NCBI GenBank assembly: GCA_903875045.1
Contig: CAIQUS010000005.1
Span: 1-54,541 of the forward strand
From: an uncultured Bacteroidales bacterium
GTDB taxonomy: Bacteria > Bacteroidota > Bacteroidia > Bacteroidales > FEN-979
DNA length: 54,541 nucleotides
Direction: 5' to 3'
Shown here one piece after another: positions 27,880 to 37,008 of this stretch (the first letter of the stretch is position 1; every line of letters starts with the position of its first letter). A program made the position numbers and the translations under genes. The notes beneath the pieces were generated by a model. That model was not told the origin of the DNA. It saw only the letters and a program-made list of their open reading frames with translations, and made no database searches.

Positions 27880-30747
27880 TTACTTTGCAACAATCATTTT
27901 CCTTGAAACGTTTCCATTAGAAGAATTCAGTGTGTAGCAGTAAATCCCATTGGGAAGTTGGTCGGTTGAAATTGAAATCACATGATCTCCTGGTTTGATA
28001 AATTGATCCAGGAGGACCTTGACCTGCTCTCCTTGTTGGTTATAAAGAATGATCTTCACGTTTTCATTCCTGGGAACGGTGAATTTAATATGCGTTTGCG
28101 CATTGGCCGGATTTGGATAATTCTGCTCCAGTTTCGCTTCATAGGTGGCATGTTGATCGCCGGTTCCTGTCGGTTGAAAATAGGTCGAAAAGATCCCATT
28201 TCCCTGCGTGGCAACCAGCACCCAACCGTCGGTACTCCTTGCATCGATCATGTCGACGATGCTTCTTCCGATCAGTTCAGGACTCTCCTGTTGCCAGATG
28301 GTTTGTGCCCCTTTCAGTTCCATGGTGGAAAAGAGACCTGTCGAGGTGCCGGCAAAGTAAATCGTATATCCCTGGTATGAAAGCATCTTCAGCCACCGGA
28401 TGGAAGGCCCATTCCCGCTGCCATCCTGGTTTTCTTCAAGGTTCCCGCCAACAGGTTCCCAGGTCATCCCCCCATTGGAGGAATGAAAAATACTCTGAAC
28501 GTTGTAATTTGAAAATACAACAAAGCAGTTATCTGCATTGGCAGGATCCGTTTCGATGCAGGCCACAAAGCCATTGGCAGGGAAACCGGTCCCGGTGATA
28601 TTTACCGCCACAGGATTTCCTGTATTGGCCTGGTCGACACGAAAGACCTTTCCGGTATATGTTCCGAAATATACCCGGTTTGCGGGAAACTTTGATACGG
28701 TGATCGCGAGAATAAAATCCTGGTAACCCAGCACAACATTGGTCAGTTGAGTCCAGCCGGTATTAAGCTGATTCGTATCAAAGGCAGCAGCAGCCATATT
28801 TGATTTCCGCCACAAATGATTTTTCTGTGGAAAGTAAAATGTGGTGTTGTCATTCGGATCCAATGCATAATTGGTGTAAAAAAGGAAGTTGCTGTCAGAG
28901 AAAAATGTTGGACGTTGCCAATACAGGTTGTTAATATTGTACAAACTGTCAACCTGGAAAGAGAAAATATTGCCATCGTATACCGACCCTATCAGATAGT
29001 TTTTATGATCTGCAACAATGGAGGTAAGGCCATCCCCTCCGCAAACAGAGTTCCATGCTGATTGCGGAAAAATATTTTTATCGGTAATATAGATAGCGTT
29101 ATCCTGAATACCAGCCACAGCAAATTCATCATGGGATGCCGTATGATCCATTCCTGTCCAATACACCTGGCTGTTGTTTATCCCCCGGGAGAAAAAATTC
29201 CACTGCACATGCCCGCTTAAACAGTTGGAGGTTTTATAGATACCCCCATCGCAAGCTGAATACATGGTATGATGATCCAAATTGGAGATTAAGATACAAT
29301 GCTGGTCAGGATGGAGATTTGTATCCGTTTGGTCATAAGGATATCCTCCCATCCAATGTGTAAAAGCTGAGTCGGCAAAACCAGTTGTATTTCTGTACAA
29401 ATTTGTCCCGCCAATAAAAACAACATCCGCATCTTCAGGATGAGTTTTCAGCGTGAATGCATAGCCCCCGATTGAATTGAATGCCCCATGGATGGTGTCT
29501 AAATAAGCGCTCAATATATTCCCCCTGCCTCTCCCGGGCAGATTGATGGTGCGGTTTTCCCACGATCCCCTGCCGCTCTTTTTATTTTTAGTGTATTTCC
29601 AGAAGGTATGCTGTGAAGCTGAGAAACCGAATGTTGGATCTGTATCCTGGATCGGTGATTCCGTGAAAACATATAGAATATCCGGATCGGATGGCGCTGT
29701 GGCAAGCCTGATGCACCTGTATTCTTCCGGAAAATCGGGAGGAGTTATATTCTGCCATTGAATTCCATCATTGCTGGTCCAGACTCCTCCAGCCGGACTT
29801 GGATTTCCAGGATACGCAGGGCAGTAGGTGCTCAATCCGGCATACATGGTTCCCTGCGCACCGGCAACGATGTCGGTAGAGAAGGGTTTGTAAGTCAGAT
29901 CTCCCAGCACAAACGACCAGTGACCTCCACCATCCGCCGACCGCATGATCCCTCCATAACAGGCTGCGTAGATTTCATCCTGGAGATGATTTGACGTGTC
30001 GATGACCAGTGACCATATTCCCTGGAAAACCTCTGACAGGTTCCCTGCGGAATTTGTTTTGGTTGATGGGATCTGACTCCAGTGTTTTCCGCCATCCTGG
30101 GATTTGAAAATACCATCACCCAAACCAACGGTCCGGGCGATAATGCTCAATCTCCGGTCGGTCGTGCTCAGTAATTCCCCTGTCCCGTAATACCATGTAT
30201 TGCGTTTTCCGGGGCGTTGATCCTGCACAATGCAGGTTGCACTGGGAATATCAGACGGGGCAGTCGTTTTAGCCCAATGCGCGCCTGCATCTTCAGTACG
30301 CCAGATGCCACCGGAAGCGGCGGCCGCCAGGATCACATTTTCATTTTCAATATCCATGGCAACCGACAGAATCCTTCCGCTTATATTATTTGGTCCGCTG
30401 GAAACCCAGCTTTGTGCTTTTAATAATTCGTTTTTCGTGGGCAACCGGGAAGCAAATTCCAGCTCTTTTCCTCGCATGCATGACGGAATCTTGTTTGTTT
30501 CAGGATCACGGGTTCTCATAAACTCGTAGAGGGCAGGATAATAAAGGGGTTCATCTCCACCGGTTTCCTTTTGTCTCTCATCCGGCAGACAGGCGGATTT
30601 TTGCAATTCCAAAGTAGCCGGCTTTAAAACAAAAAACAATGCCGTAAAAATCCCTGTGAATAATGTCAGGGTCAACAGTATCTGTATCTTACTTTTTCCA
30701 CGCAGTGAGTTTACTATAAACTGAACCTGCACAATTTTTTTTTTCAT
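27880..30747 (-). CDS. Second Asp-box (BNR) beta-propeller protein, T9SS substrate
   Basis: A 955-residue paralogue of the protein at 9174. A membrane-spanning signal lies at about 20-45 after a basic N terminus. Asp boxes include SQDGGKHWS, SADGGGHWS, SNDGIQWQN and SSNGGMTWE. A T9SS sorting domain ends the protein (LEQNYPNPANAQ, ending RKMIVAK). It shares WYYGTGELLSTTDR, TYSACDGG-like and VGGNLEE segments with the paralogue. An in-frame TTG/CTG-type extension upstream of ATG 30747 is hydrophilic and was rejected. Role as in the paralogue: probable adhesin or extracellular binding module; no hydrolase residues seen. It is the first large gene of the minus-strand run that extends down to 13731. 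Confidence 0.85.
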   Translation of the reverse strand: MKKKIVQVQFIVNSLRGKSKIQILLTLTLFTGIFTALFFVLKPATLELQKSACLPDERQKETGGDEPLYYPALYEFMRTRDPETNKIPSCMRGKELEFASRLPTKNELLKAQSWVSSGPNNISGRILSVAMDIENENVILAAAASGGIWRTEDAGAHWAKTTAPSDIPSATCIVQDQRPGKRNTWYYGTGELLSTTDRRLSIIARTVGLGDGIFKSQDGGKHWSQIPSTKTNSAGNLSEVFQGIWSLVIDTSNHLQDEIYAACYGGIMRSADGGGHWSFVLGDLTYKPFSTDIVAGAQGTMYAGLSTYCPAYPGNPSPAGGVWTSNDGIQWQNITPPDFPEEYRCIRLATAPSDPDILYVFTESPIQDTDPTFGFSASQHTFWKYTKNKKSGRGSWENRTINLPGRGRGNILSAYLDTIHGAFNSIGGYAFTLKTHPEDADVVFIGGTNLYRNTTGFADSAFTHWMGGYPYDQTDTNLHPDQHCILISNLDHHTMYSACDGGIYKTSNCLSGHVQWNFFSRGINNSQVYWTGMDHTASHDEFAVAGIQDNAIYITDKNIFPQSAWNSVCGGDGLTSIVADHKNYLIGSVYDGNIFSFQVDSLYNINNLYWQRPTFFSDSNFLFYTNYALDPNDNTTFYFPQKNHLWRKSNMAAAAFDTNQLNTGWTQLTNVVLGYQDFILAITVSKFPANRVYFGTYTGKVFRVDQANTGNPVAVNITGTGFPANGFVACIETDPANADNCFVVFSNYNVQSIFHSSNGGMTWEPVGGNLEENQDGSGNGPSIRWLKMLSYQGYTIYFAGTSTGLFSTMELKGAQTIWQQESPELIGRSIVDMIDARSTDGWVLVATQGNGIFSTYFQPTGTGDQHATYEAKLEQNYPNPANAQTHIKFTVPRNENVKIILYNQQGEQVKVLLDQFIKPGDHVISISTDQLPNGIYCYTLNSSNGNVSRKMIVAK

Positions 30748-30816
30748 CTTATTTAAAGGCAGTTTAAATTTAATCGGTTCTACTGTTGAATGCCCTCTCC
30801 GGTGCCATTCCATGTC

Positions 30817-31188
30817 CTACCTGGTTACCGTGAACGTATCAATAAGGCTGTAGTTGCCCAGGTTGCCACCGTAACTTTTCACCGTTACAGTGCTGCCGGA
30901 GATGTCCACAACGCTGAAGTAATAGGTTTTTGCGTCATTGTGCACATTCCATAATGATTTGATACCCGGATCGATGACACCGGTGGAAGGGCCGGCGCCG
31001 CAGGTGCCATTGAGTAGTTGAACAACATTGTTCTTCCATCCCGGCGTTGGTGGTGTGGTGGTTGGATTTGCAGGAAGGCTGCTGTTAATGGTTTGAGATT
31101 TAATCCTGTGGATTAATGTTCCCGGCATAACTTTTTCCTTTCTTAATTTATAAACAGATTTATGATATTTGTAACTCGCTATTTTCAT
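30817..31188 (-). CDS. Small protein of unknown function, possibly a gene remnant
   Basis: I do not recognise this 123-residue protein. It starts at ATG 31188 (MKIASYKYHK); a second ATG at 31128 (MPGTLIHRIK) would give about 103 residues. There is no signal peptide. The middle is Pro/Thr-rich (NPTTTPPTPGWKN) and the C terminus (KTYYFSVVDISGSTVTVKSYGG) is a beta-hairpin pattern like the C-terminal strand of some secreted metallophosphatases. A gene of this size with an exported-type domain but no export signal suggests the 3' remnant of a longer gene. It follows the receiver-like gene by 40 bp and precedes the Asp-box gene by 69 bp. Confidence 0.4.
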   Translation of the reverse strand: MKIASYKYHKSVYKLRKEKVMPGTLIHRIKSQTINSSLPANPTTTPPTPGWKNNVVQLLNGTCGAGPSTGVIDPGIKSLWNVHNDAKTYYFSVVDISGSTVTVKSYGGNLGNYSLIDTFTVTR

Positions 31189-31228
31189 TGAATCCGGATC
31201 AGCACCAGATTTACGAACTTGATAACGC

Positions 31229-31588
31229 TCATACCAGTTCAACCTGGGTCAACTTCATGATCCTTTCAGTAAACTCCCGCTTGCCCGCTCCTTTACGGAT
31301 TGCCTCCACAACGCTTGATGGTATTGCTATTTCATTGCAATCCATGGTCAGAACGATTGTTTTCTTCACCGGCCAGCACAATTCCCTTTTTCCGGGCATT
31401 GTTTTACAATCTTCATACAGGTCTTCGTCCACCAGCAACATATCTATGTGTAATTTGCTTAAATCCTCCGGATTGAATCCTGCAGCGGGAAGAAGAACGA
31501 CCTCGAATCCCTCCACCTGCTCCAGCATGGTTTTCAGCCCCTGGCAGAAAGTCTGATTAAAGTCGGCAACCGCGATAGTGATCATCAT
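31229..31588 (-). CDS. Degenerate receiver-like domain protein
   Basis: A 119-residue protein starting at ATG 31588 (or 31585). The fold pattern is that of a response-regulator receiver: MITIAVADFNQTF at strand 1, DMLLVDEDLYEDC at strand 3 and KTIVLTMDC at strand 4. Strand 1 has a single acidic residue where receivers have two (AD rather than DD), and the conserved Lys of strand 5 is not found before the sequence ends in a helix (RKGAGKREFTERIMKL). It lacks any output domain. It lies downstream of the kinase/regulator pair on the same strand. It may be a phosphorylation-independent modulator or a decaying paralogue of the regulator. Confidence 0.55.
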   Translation of the reverse strand: MMITIAVADFNQTFCQGLKTMLEQVEGFEVVLLPAAGFNPEDLSKLHIDMLLVDEDLYEDCKTMPGKRELCWPVKKTIVLTMDCNEIAIPSSVVEAIRKGAGKREFTERIMKLTQVELV

Positions 31589-31715
31589 TGACAAATTATA
31601 CCATGTGGTAAAAATACAGTGGTAAAGAGGGATGGCTTTAAGTAGAACCAAGGAAAACAAGGAGGGAATACCCTGAATTTCACTAAGGGTAAACCCTTAT
31701 ACCCAAGGATGAGAA

Positions 31716-32354
31716 TTATTCGACGGAATAAAACTGGTTGCGGATGGCCCAGGCGATCAGGCCGGCAACATTCCTGACATCGGCTTTGAGAAACAGATTG
31801 GTACGGTGGGTTTCAACCGTCTTACTGGAAATAAACAGTCGCTCTGATATCTCCTGGGAAGTAAACCCCTGGCAGATCAGCACCATGATCTCCATCTCGC
31901 GGGTGGTCAGCTCCTCCGTCCCTGTTGTTTTTCCTTTGTGCCTGAAAGCCAGCTTCTGCAGAATCTCCTGGCTAAAGCAGGTACCCCCCTTGTGGACCTC
32001 CCTGATGGCCTGTTCCAGTTCGAATTTGTTCGCTTTTTTGAGGATGAACCCTTTTACTCCCGCCTGGATCATCTGGGTGTAATGACCGGTGTCGGAGAAC
32101 ATGGTGAGGGCAATCACTTTCAGCTCAGGTTTTACCTTCAGTGCCCGCTCGGTAGTAAGCGCGCCGCCGATGGCGGGCATTTCAATATCCATCAGCGCAA
32201 CATCCACTTTCGTTTCGTGCAGTGCCTCCACAAAACGGTTCCCGTCGGATGTGTCGTAAACCACTTCGATGCCGTCGATCTGGTTTAGCACGAGAAGGAT
32301 GCCTTCCCGAAAAAGGTTGTGGTCATCGATGATCGCCAGTCTGATGTTTTCCAT
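31716..32354 (-). CDS. NarL/FixJ-family response regulator
   Basis: A 212-residue regulator with a receiver domain (about 1-120) and a LuxR-type helix-turn-helix (about 148-205; TTREMEIMVLICQG, ISSKTVETHRTNL). Asp10/Asp11 and Asp56 (VALMDIEMP) form the phospho-site, with Lys in GFILKKA. It begins one base after the stop of the histidine kinase gene (TGA-A-ATG), so the two are co-translated. It should bind DNA as a phosphorylated dimer. Likely targets are not visible; the large surface-protein genes downstream on the same strand are candidates by position only. Confidence 0.92.
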   Translation of the reverse strand: MENIRLAIIDDHNLFREGILLVLNQIDGIEVVYDTSDGNRFVEALHETKVDVALMDIEMPAIGGALTTERALKVKPELKVIALTMFSDTGHYTQMIQAGVKGFILKKANKFELEQAIREVHKGGTCFSQEILQKLAFRHKGKTTGTEELTTREMEIMVLICQGFTSQEISERLFISSKTVETHRTNLFLKADVRNVAGLIAWAIRNQFYSVE

Positions 32355-32355
32355 T

Positions 32356-34197
32356 TCAAAGGGGCATTATAATATCAACTGTAATTCCGGCATTCGGAGA
32401 ACTCACAACCGATATGGTTCCTCCGAACGACTCTACTCTGTTCGTGATGTTGGGTATTCCCTGGCCCACCCGTTTCCCCGGTGAAGCGGTAAACCCTTTG
32501 CCGTTGTCGGAATACCGGATGGCCAGTTTACCATCGCTGCGCCCGATGTTCAGGCCGATCTTTGTTGCTTCTGCATGTTTGAGGGTGTTGTTGATCAACT
32601 CGGTGATGCACCGGTAAACCGCCAGCTCGATCTTCGGGTCAAGTTTTTCGTCAAATCCGGAAGTAAATGAAATCTCATATTTTTCATTTGCCATCAGCGG
32701 TGCCAGTAAATTGTTAAGTGCGGTCATCAGCCCGTGCTTTTCCAATACATGCGGGCTGATATTATGTGAAATTCTGGAAACTTCGTCGATCGCCTCGGAA
32801 ATCACCATTTGCAGCCGGTCCCGGATGGCCTCCCGGCTCCCGGGTTTCGCATCAAGAAACGCCTGAAAATAGTGATTAATGGCCGAAAGAACGGGTCCGA
32901 GTCCATCGTGAAGATCACGGGCAATGCGCCTTCGTTCGTTGTTCTCCGTTTCGACAACTGCCTCGATCAACTTTTGCTTTAGCGCGTCCTGCCTTCTCAG
33001 TCTGAAATAGAACAGGCTGAAAACAAAAGCAAGGGAGAGTGTGATGGTTATGACGATCAGCAGAATGATCTGGCGATGGTTAAATTCATTTTTTTTCTGC
33101 TCCTCCCTGATCTTTTGTTCCTTGACAAAAAGGTCGTACCTGGCCGATTGCTCAAGTATCTGGTTGTTCATCCTGTCTTTGTAGAATGAACTCAGCAAAA
33201 TGTTGCACAGGCTCAGAAACCCGTATGCATCCTTGAAATTGCCGGTTGCTGAATATACATTGGCATATTGCTGATAGATACGCATGTAGAGATTACGGTT
33301 CTCCCATAAAGGCGAAAGCCGGGTCGCCTCTTCCAATGACCCGAACGCAGCATGGTAATCCTTTTTCCTGGTATAAAGGATGCTCAGATTGATCAGCGAA
33401 TTCATCGCCTGGAAAGGCATCCCGGCTGCAAGGAAATTGGATACCGATTGCCGCGACAGTTCAAAGGCTTTTTCTAATTTCCTGCTCCGGATATACTGAT
33501 AGCTCAGTTCATTCTGGGACGCGGCCAGGTTGTGTTTGTCGCCGGTCCTCCCGGAGAGTTCCATGCAAAGCAGGGAATACTTATAAACAGAGTCGCGATA
33601 ACTCTTTGCCGGATTTTCTGATTCGTTATAAAGGGCTGCCAGACGGTTCCATGCGTAGGCCTTGTTCTCATCAGAAAGGGACGAAGGCCTCTCCAGCAGT
33701 CCATAAATCAGGCTGATCCCTTTGCCGTACTCCTGTTTCTGACGATAGGCTTCGCAGAGTTCAATCCTGACATTGTCAGCATCGTCTGTATTGCCCGGGA
33801 GAATCTCAATTGCCCGCATCAGCACCCTGATTGCATTGTCGGGCATGGAACGTTCAAGGTACCATCGGGCGCAGTATTGCAGGGAGTCAGTCTGGTCGAG
33901 CGAATCAGGAACTGCAGGTTGCGTTTTCCCGGGAATGGAGGCTCCGGCATTGACTGTTTCATTGATTCTCATCTGCAGGTAATTGAGCCTGGCTTGCTGT
34001 AATTTTGTAAGTTCATCCCAGGATGCAGAAAGCGTTTCAAGATATCTGACGGAAGTGCTGACATCAGAGGCCAGGCTGCCAAGTGCTTTGTTATACACAG
34101 AATCAAACCTTGTTTGTAAAGTCAGCTCCTGACCGCAAAGCGTCATTGTCAGCAAAATTGCCAGGAGGGTTGCAACGGTCTTGCAAGGTCGTTTCAA
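32356..34197 (-). CDS. TPR-containing membrane sensor histidine kinase
   Basis: A 613-residue kinase. A signal sequence (about 1-22) is followed by an extracytoplasmic region of TPR-like helices (about 100-345), one transmembrane segment (about 377-399), a HisKA_3 domain with His430 in RRIARDLHDGLGP, and an HATPase domain (ELINNTLKHA at 534-542, DNGKG at 564-568). This is the standard partner of NarL-type regulators. The start is TTG 34197, which gives a clean signal peptide; I find no ATG in frame upstream. The external TPR domain probably senses a peptide, protein or envelope state. No direct ligand can be deduced. Confidence 0.9.
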   Translation of the reverse strand: MKRPCKTVATLLAILLTMTLCGQELTLQTRFDSVYNKALGSLASDVSTSVRYLETLSASWDELTKLQQARLNYLQMRINETVNAGASIPGKTQPAVPDSLDQTDSLQYCARWYLERSMPDNAIRVLMRAIEILPGNTDDADNVRIELCEAYRQKQEYGKGISLIYGLLERPSSLSDENKAYAWNRLAALYNESENPAKSYRDSVYKYSLLCMELSGRTGDKHNLAASQNELSYQYIRSRKLEKAFELSRQSVSNFLAAGMPFQAMNSLINLSILYTRKKDYHAAFGSLEEATRLSPLWENRNLYMRIYQQYANVYSATGNFKDAYGFLSLCNILLSSFYKDRMNNQILEQSARYDLFVKEQKIREEQKKNEFNHRQIILLIVITITLSLAFVFSLFYFRLRRQDALKQKLIEAVVETENNERRRIARDLHDGLGPVLSAINHYFQAFLDAKPGSREAIRDRLQMVISEAIDEVSRISHNISPHVLEKHGLMTALNNLLAPLMANEKYEISFTSGFDEKLDPKIELAVYRCITELINNTLKHAEATKIGLNIGRSDGKLAIRYSDNGKGFTASPGKRVGQGIPNITNRVESFGGTISVVSSPNAGITVDIIMPL

Positions 34198-34225
34198 GAG
34201 CAGGAGGATTAAAACAGCTACGGGA

Positions 34226-34233
34226 TAAAGATA
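34226..34233 (-). promoter_or_regulatory. Near-consensus -7 element before the histidine kinase
   Basis: TATCTTTA on the minus strand differs from TAnnTTTG by one base and is 28 bp before the TTG start. It shares a 148-bp divergent intergenic region with the promoter of the glycosidase gene. Confidence 0.3.
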
Positions 34234-34303
34234 CGATTTATTAGATGTAAAATATGGACTTCGTCTGAAAAATTCCTCCGGAGTAAATATCCATCCAATC
34301 TCT

Positions 34304-34311
34304 TATCTTTG
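34304..34311 (+). promoter_or_regulatory. Bacteroidota -7 element before the GH106-like gene
   Basis: TATCTTTG fits TAnnTTTG exactly and lies 34 bp before the chosen ATG. No good -33 box is visible. Confidence 0.5.
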
Positions 34312-34345
34312 CTTGCTCCCAACAAATGATAACAGAAATTCTGGT

Positions 34346-36346
34346 ATGATGAAAAATTACATTCTTCTCGCAATCCTTTTACTGGGATTCAAAAGCCCTT
34401 CACAGGGGCAAACCAAGGATATCAGCCACAGCCCGGATCTCAAATCCACGAAAATCTGCCAGGATTCCCGCCCCTGGACACGGTGGTGGTGGTTTGCTTC
34501 GCTGATCAGCAAGGCCGACATCAGTGACAACCTGGTTTGGTTGAAAAACAACGGGTTTGGAGGGGTGGAGGTCGCATGGGTCTATCCACTGAACCGAATG
34601 AAAAAGGATACCATTAACTATACTCCCCGTCAGCAATGGCTCAGTCCGGAATGGACAGAGATGGTAGCTTATGCCAAACATTGCGCCGACTCCCTGAACC
34701 TCGGCTGTGATTTTACCTTCGGGTCACTCTGGCCTTTCGGGGATTTAAATGTCCCTTTCAATGAGGCTGCCATGAACATGACTGACCCTAAATGGCGGCA
34801 GGATATTACAGCTTCATGGGATTATCCGAAAAAAGGATATGTGATCGACCACCTCAACCGCGATGCTTTCAGCCACTATGCTGAACGAACCGGCAATGCC
34901 CTGAAGCCGGCATTAAAAGGCTCCGTTTCCGGCCTATTCTGCGATTCATGGGAGGTGGAAACAAAATTTTTAACCACACCCGGCTTTGAAAAGCGGTTCA
35001 ACGAGCGATATAGCTACTCAATCAAGGATTATACCGACAGCCTCTATTCCAACAGGGAACCCTTTCGCAGTGTCCGCTATGACTATATGAAACTCATTTC
35101 GGAATATGTGATCGAAGAGTTCTACAAACCTTTTACCCGGAAAAGCCATGAGTTGGGGGCATATTCACGTGCCCAGTGTTCGGGGGCCCCATGCGATATT
35201 ATTTCAGCCTATTCCGTGATTGATGTACCGGAGAGTGAAGCGTTGCTTTACGAACCTGCGTATGCAAACATTGTTGCCTCTGCTGCCGGGTTGTCCGGAA
35301 AACAGGTGGTAACCAGTGAAACCTTCACCTGCCTGTATGGCTGGCCGCGCGACCATCACTCGGAAGAACAAACTGCCGACCTGAAACTGCTGGCCGATGC
35401 CATCTTTGCCAATGGGGTGAACCACATTATCTGGCATGGAAAACCTTATAACCCCGCCGGTGAGGATACCGTAAAGTTTTACGCATCTGTGCATGTCGGA
35501 AAAAGCGGTTCCCTTGCCGCTGAGATCCCGGATTTTAACCGATATCTGGAAAAGGTATCGGGATATATGAAAAAAGGTCGGACTTTCTCCCAGGTAGCAG
35601 TTTATTTACCAACGGAAGATACATGGATCGCCGGTGAATTACCCGTTGAAAAACAATTTATCTGGGCCTGGGGAGCTTATGAACAACGGTACACTTACCT
35701 GCCCGAAGAACTCAAAGCATGGCGGCCTCTCTGGATCAACGGTGAATTTCTGCAGAAGGCGGAGTTCAAAAACGGTCGGTTACAGGTAGGAGACCTCTCA
35801 TTTGCCGCACTATATATAGATGTGAAGTACATGGATAAGTCTGCTTTGCAGCGGGTGGTGGAACTGGCCGGATTGGGTCTGCCTGTTTGCCTCAGGCAGG
35901 TTCCTTCCGAACCCGGATGGCATACATCGAACAGAGATTATCAACTTCTCCTTGAAAAGCTGAAAAAATCAGGCAATGTAAGGTCATCATGGGAGGAGAT
36001 GGACAAAATCACCCCTTTTATCACAGGTACTGAACAATTTGACTACTGGTGCAGGGAGACCGGTGAAGGATACTACGTTTTCTTTGCCAACCCGAAATCA
36101 CAGCATCTGACATTTCCACTGGCTTACGGGCAATCACTGAATGATAAAAAACAAACCTTCCGCATCGTTATCGATATCGGGGGAAAGCAAATCCCGGTAA
36201 CCCTCGGTTTTCAGCCATACCAGTCGTTGCTCCTGCATATCAGCCACAATGGCAAGGTTTCTTTTATCGACCTGCCATTTATCCCTAAAACCCCGGTATT
36301 CAAACCAAGGATCAAAAAAGGGAAAGAAAAATGGGAAGTCAACTAA
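34346..36346 (+). CDS. GH106-like alpha-L-rhamnosidase family protein
   Basis: A 666-residue exported protein (signal about 1-20). The N-terminal PWTRWWWF motif, followed by a TIM-barrel-like region (GGVEVAWVYPL, CDFTFGSLWPFGD, VSGLFCDSWEVET, VTSETFTCLYGWPRDH, HIIWHGKPYNP), is characteristic of GH106 enzymes and their relatives. GH106 members cleave alpha-L-rhamnosyl linkages and are mostly 900-1100 residues; this one lacks most of the C-terminal beta domains. It stands alone, not in a SusCD polysaccharide locus. ATG 34346 (or 34349) is used; an upstream ATG adds a hydrophilic leader. Glycosidase activity is likely, but the exact substrate is not. Confidence 0.75.
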   Translation: MMKNYILLAILLLGFKSPSQGQTKDISHSPDLKSTKICQDSRPWTRWWWFASLISKADISDNLVWLKNNGFGGVEVAWVYPLNRMKKDTINYTPRQQWLSPEWTEMVAYAKHCADSLNLGCDFTFGSLWPFGDLNVPFNEAAMNMTDPKWRQDITASWDYPKKGYVIDHLNRDAFSHYAERTGNALKPALKGSVSGLFCDSWEVETKFLTTPGFEKRFNERYSYSIKDYTDSLYSNREPFRSVRYDYMKLISEYVIEEFYKPFTRKSHELGAYSRAQCSGAPCDIISAYSVIDVPESEALLYEPAYANIVASAAGLSGKQVVTSETFTCLYGWPRDHHSEEQTADLKLLADAIFANGVNHIIWHGKPYNPAGEDTVKFYASVHVGKSGSLAAEIPDFNRYLEKVSGYMKKGRTFSQVAVYLPTEDTWIAGELPVEKQFIWAWGAYEQRYTYLPEELKAWRPLWINGEFLQKAEFKNGRLQVGDLSFAALYIDVKYMDKSALQRVVELAGLGLPVCLRQVPSEPGWHTSNRDYQLLLEKLKKSGNVRSSWEEMDKITPFITGTEQFDYWCRETGEGYYVFFANPKSQHLTFPLAYGQSLNDKKQTFRIVIDIGGKQIPVTLGFQPYQSLLLHISHNGKVSFIDLPFIPKTPVFKPRIKKGKEKWEVN

Positions 36347-36386
36347 ATTTGTTTTCGCCTTGAGTGCGTTGCATCTGATGTTTCCG

Positions 36387-36394
36387 TAACTTTG
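36387..36394 (+). promoter_or_regulatory. Bacteroidota -7 element before the HD/SQR operon
   Basis: TAACTTTG fits TAnnTTTG and lies 23 bp before the ATG of the HD gene. TTG triplets at 36369 and 36360 give spacings of 15 and 24 bases, on either side of the usual range. Confidence 0.5.
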
Positions 36395-36417
36395 TTTTTC
36401 ATCAATTACGGCACTCC

Positions 36418-37008
36418 ATGGATGATTTAACTAAATTAAGAAACCTGGTTCTTGCACCCTACATTCTGAAAGCTACCGCCCTGATCGGCGTTAAACGCAA
36501 AGTAGGCGGAAACCAGTTCCGACACTCCTTTGCCACTTTGGGAATCCTGCTTGACTATAAGTATTTTAAGGATTCCGTGCTTCTGAAAGCCTCTCTTTTG
36601 CATGATCTGCTGGAAGACCTTCCAAAAACAGAAGTTGAGGATATACGAAAAATTGACCATGACGGTAATGAGGTGGTCAACCTTGTTCTGGAAGTTACCA
36701 AGCAAACGAACGATACGAAAGAAGGATACCTCGCCCGGTTACTCAAAAATGGTTCGCACAATGCAAAAATTCTCAAATGTGCCGACCGGATAAGCAACCT
36801 CACCGATCTTCACCTTGATACACATACCAACAATAAGATTTCGCAATACCTTGATCAGACCGAAAAGTTTGTCCTGCCCATGGCCAGGGAGGTGAACAAA
36901 GACCTGGTGATTGAATTAACCGATCTTGTTGCAAAAAGAAGGGAACTTTGTAAACTCGGACTTGCTGCAAAAGTTAAAAAACTTATATTGCCAAATAAAC
37001 CCAAATGA
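36418..37008 (+). CDS. HD-domain hydrolase related to RelA/SpoT ppGpp hydrolases
   Basis: A 196-residue HD protein. Metal-binding residues include His36 (FRHSFAT), His62-Asp63 (LLHDLLED) and Asp123 in KCADRISNL. The LLHDLLED and K-x-ADR-x-NL motifs are those of the (p)ppGpp hydrolase domain of RelA/SpoT. No synthetase or TGS domain is present, so it would be a small alarmone hydrolase (Mesh1-like) or another nucleotide phosphohydrolase. It overlaps the following SQR-like gene by ATGA, indicating tight co-expression. A link between alarmone turnover and sulfide oxidation is only suggested by this overlap. Confidence 0.75.
   Translation: MDDLTKLRNLVLAPYILKATALIGVKRKVGGNQFRHSFATLGILLDYKYFKDSVLLKASLLHDLLEDLPKTEVEDIRKIDHDGNEVVNLVLEVTKQTNDTKEGYLARLLKNGSHNAKILKCADRISNLTDLHLDTHTNNKISQYLDQTEKFVLPMAREVNKDLVIELTDLVAKRRELCKLGLAAKVKKLILPNKPK

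Noticed and set aside
31685-31698. AAGGGT-AA-ACCCTT palindrome between regulator and receiver-like gene
   Set aside because: Arms are 6 bp with a 2-base loop, too tight for a hairpin; it could be an operator, but nothing else supports this.
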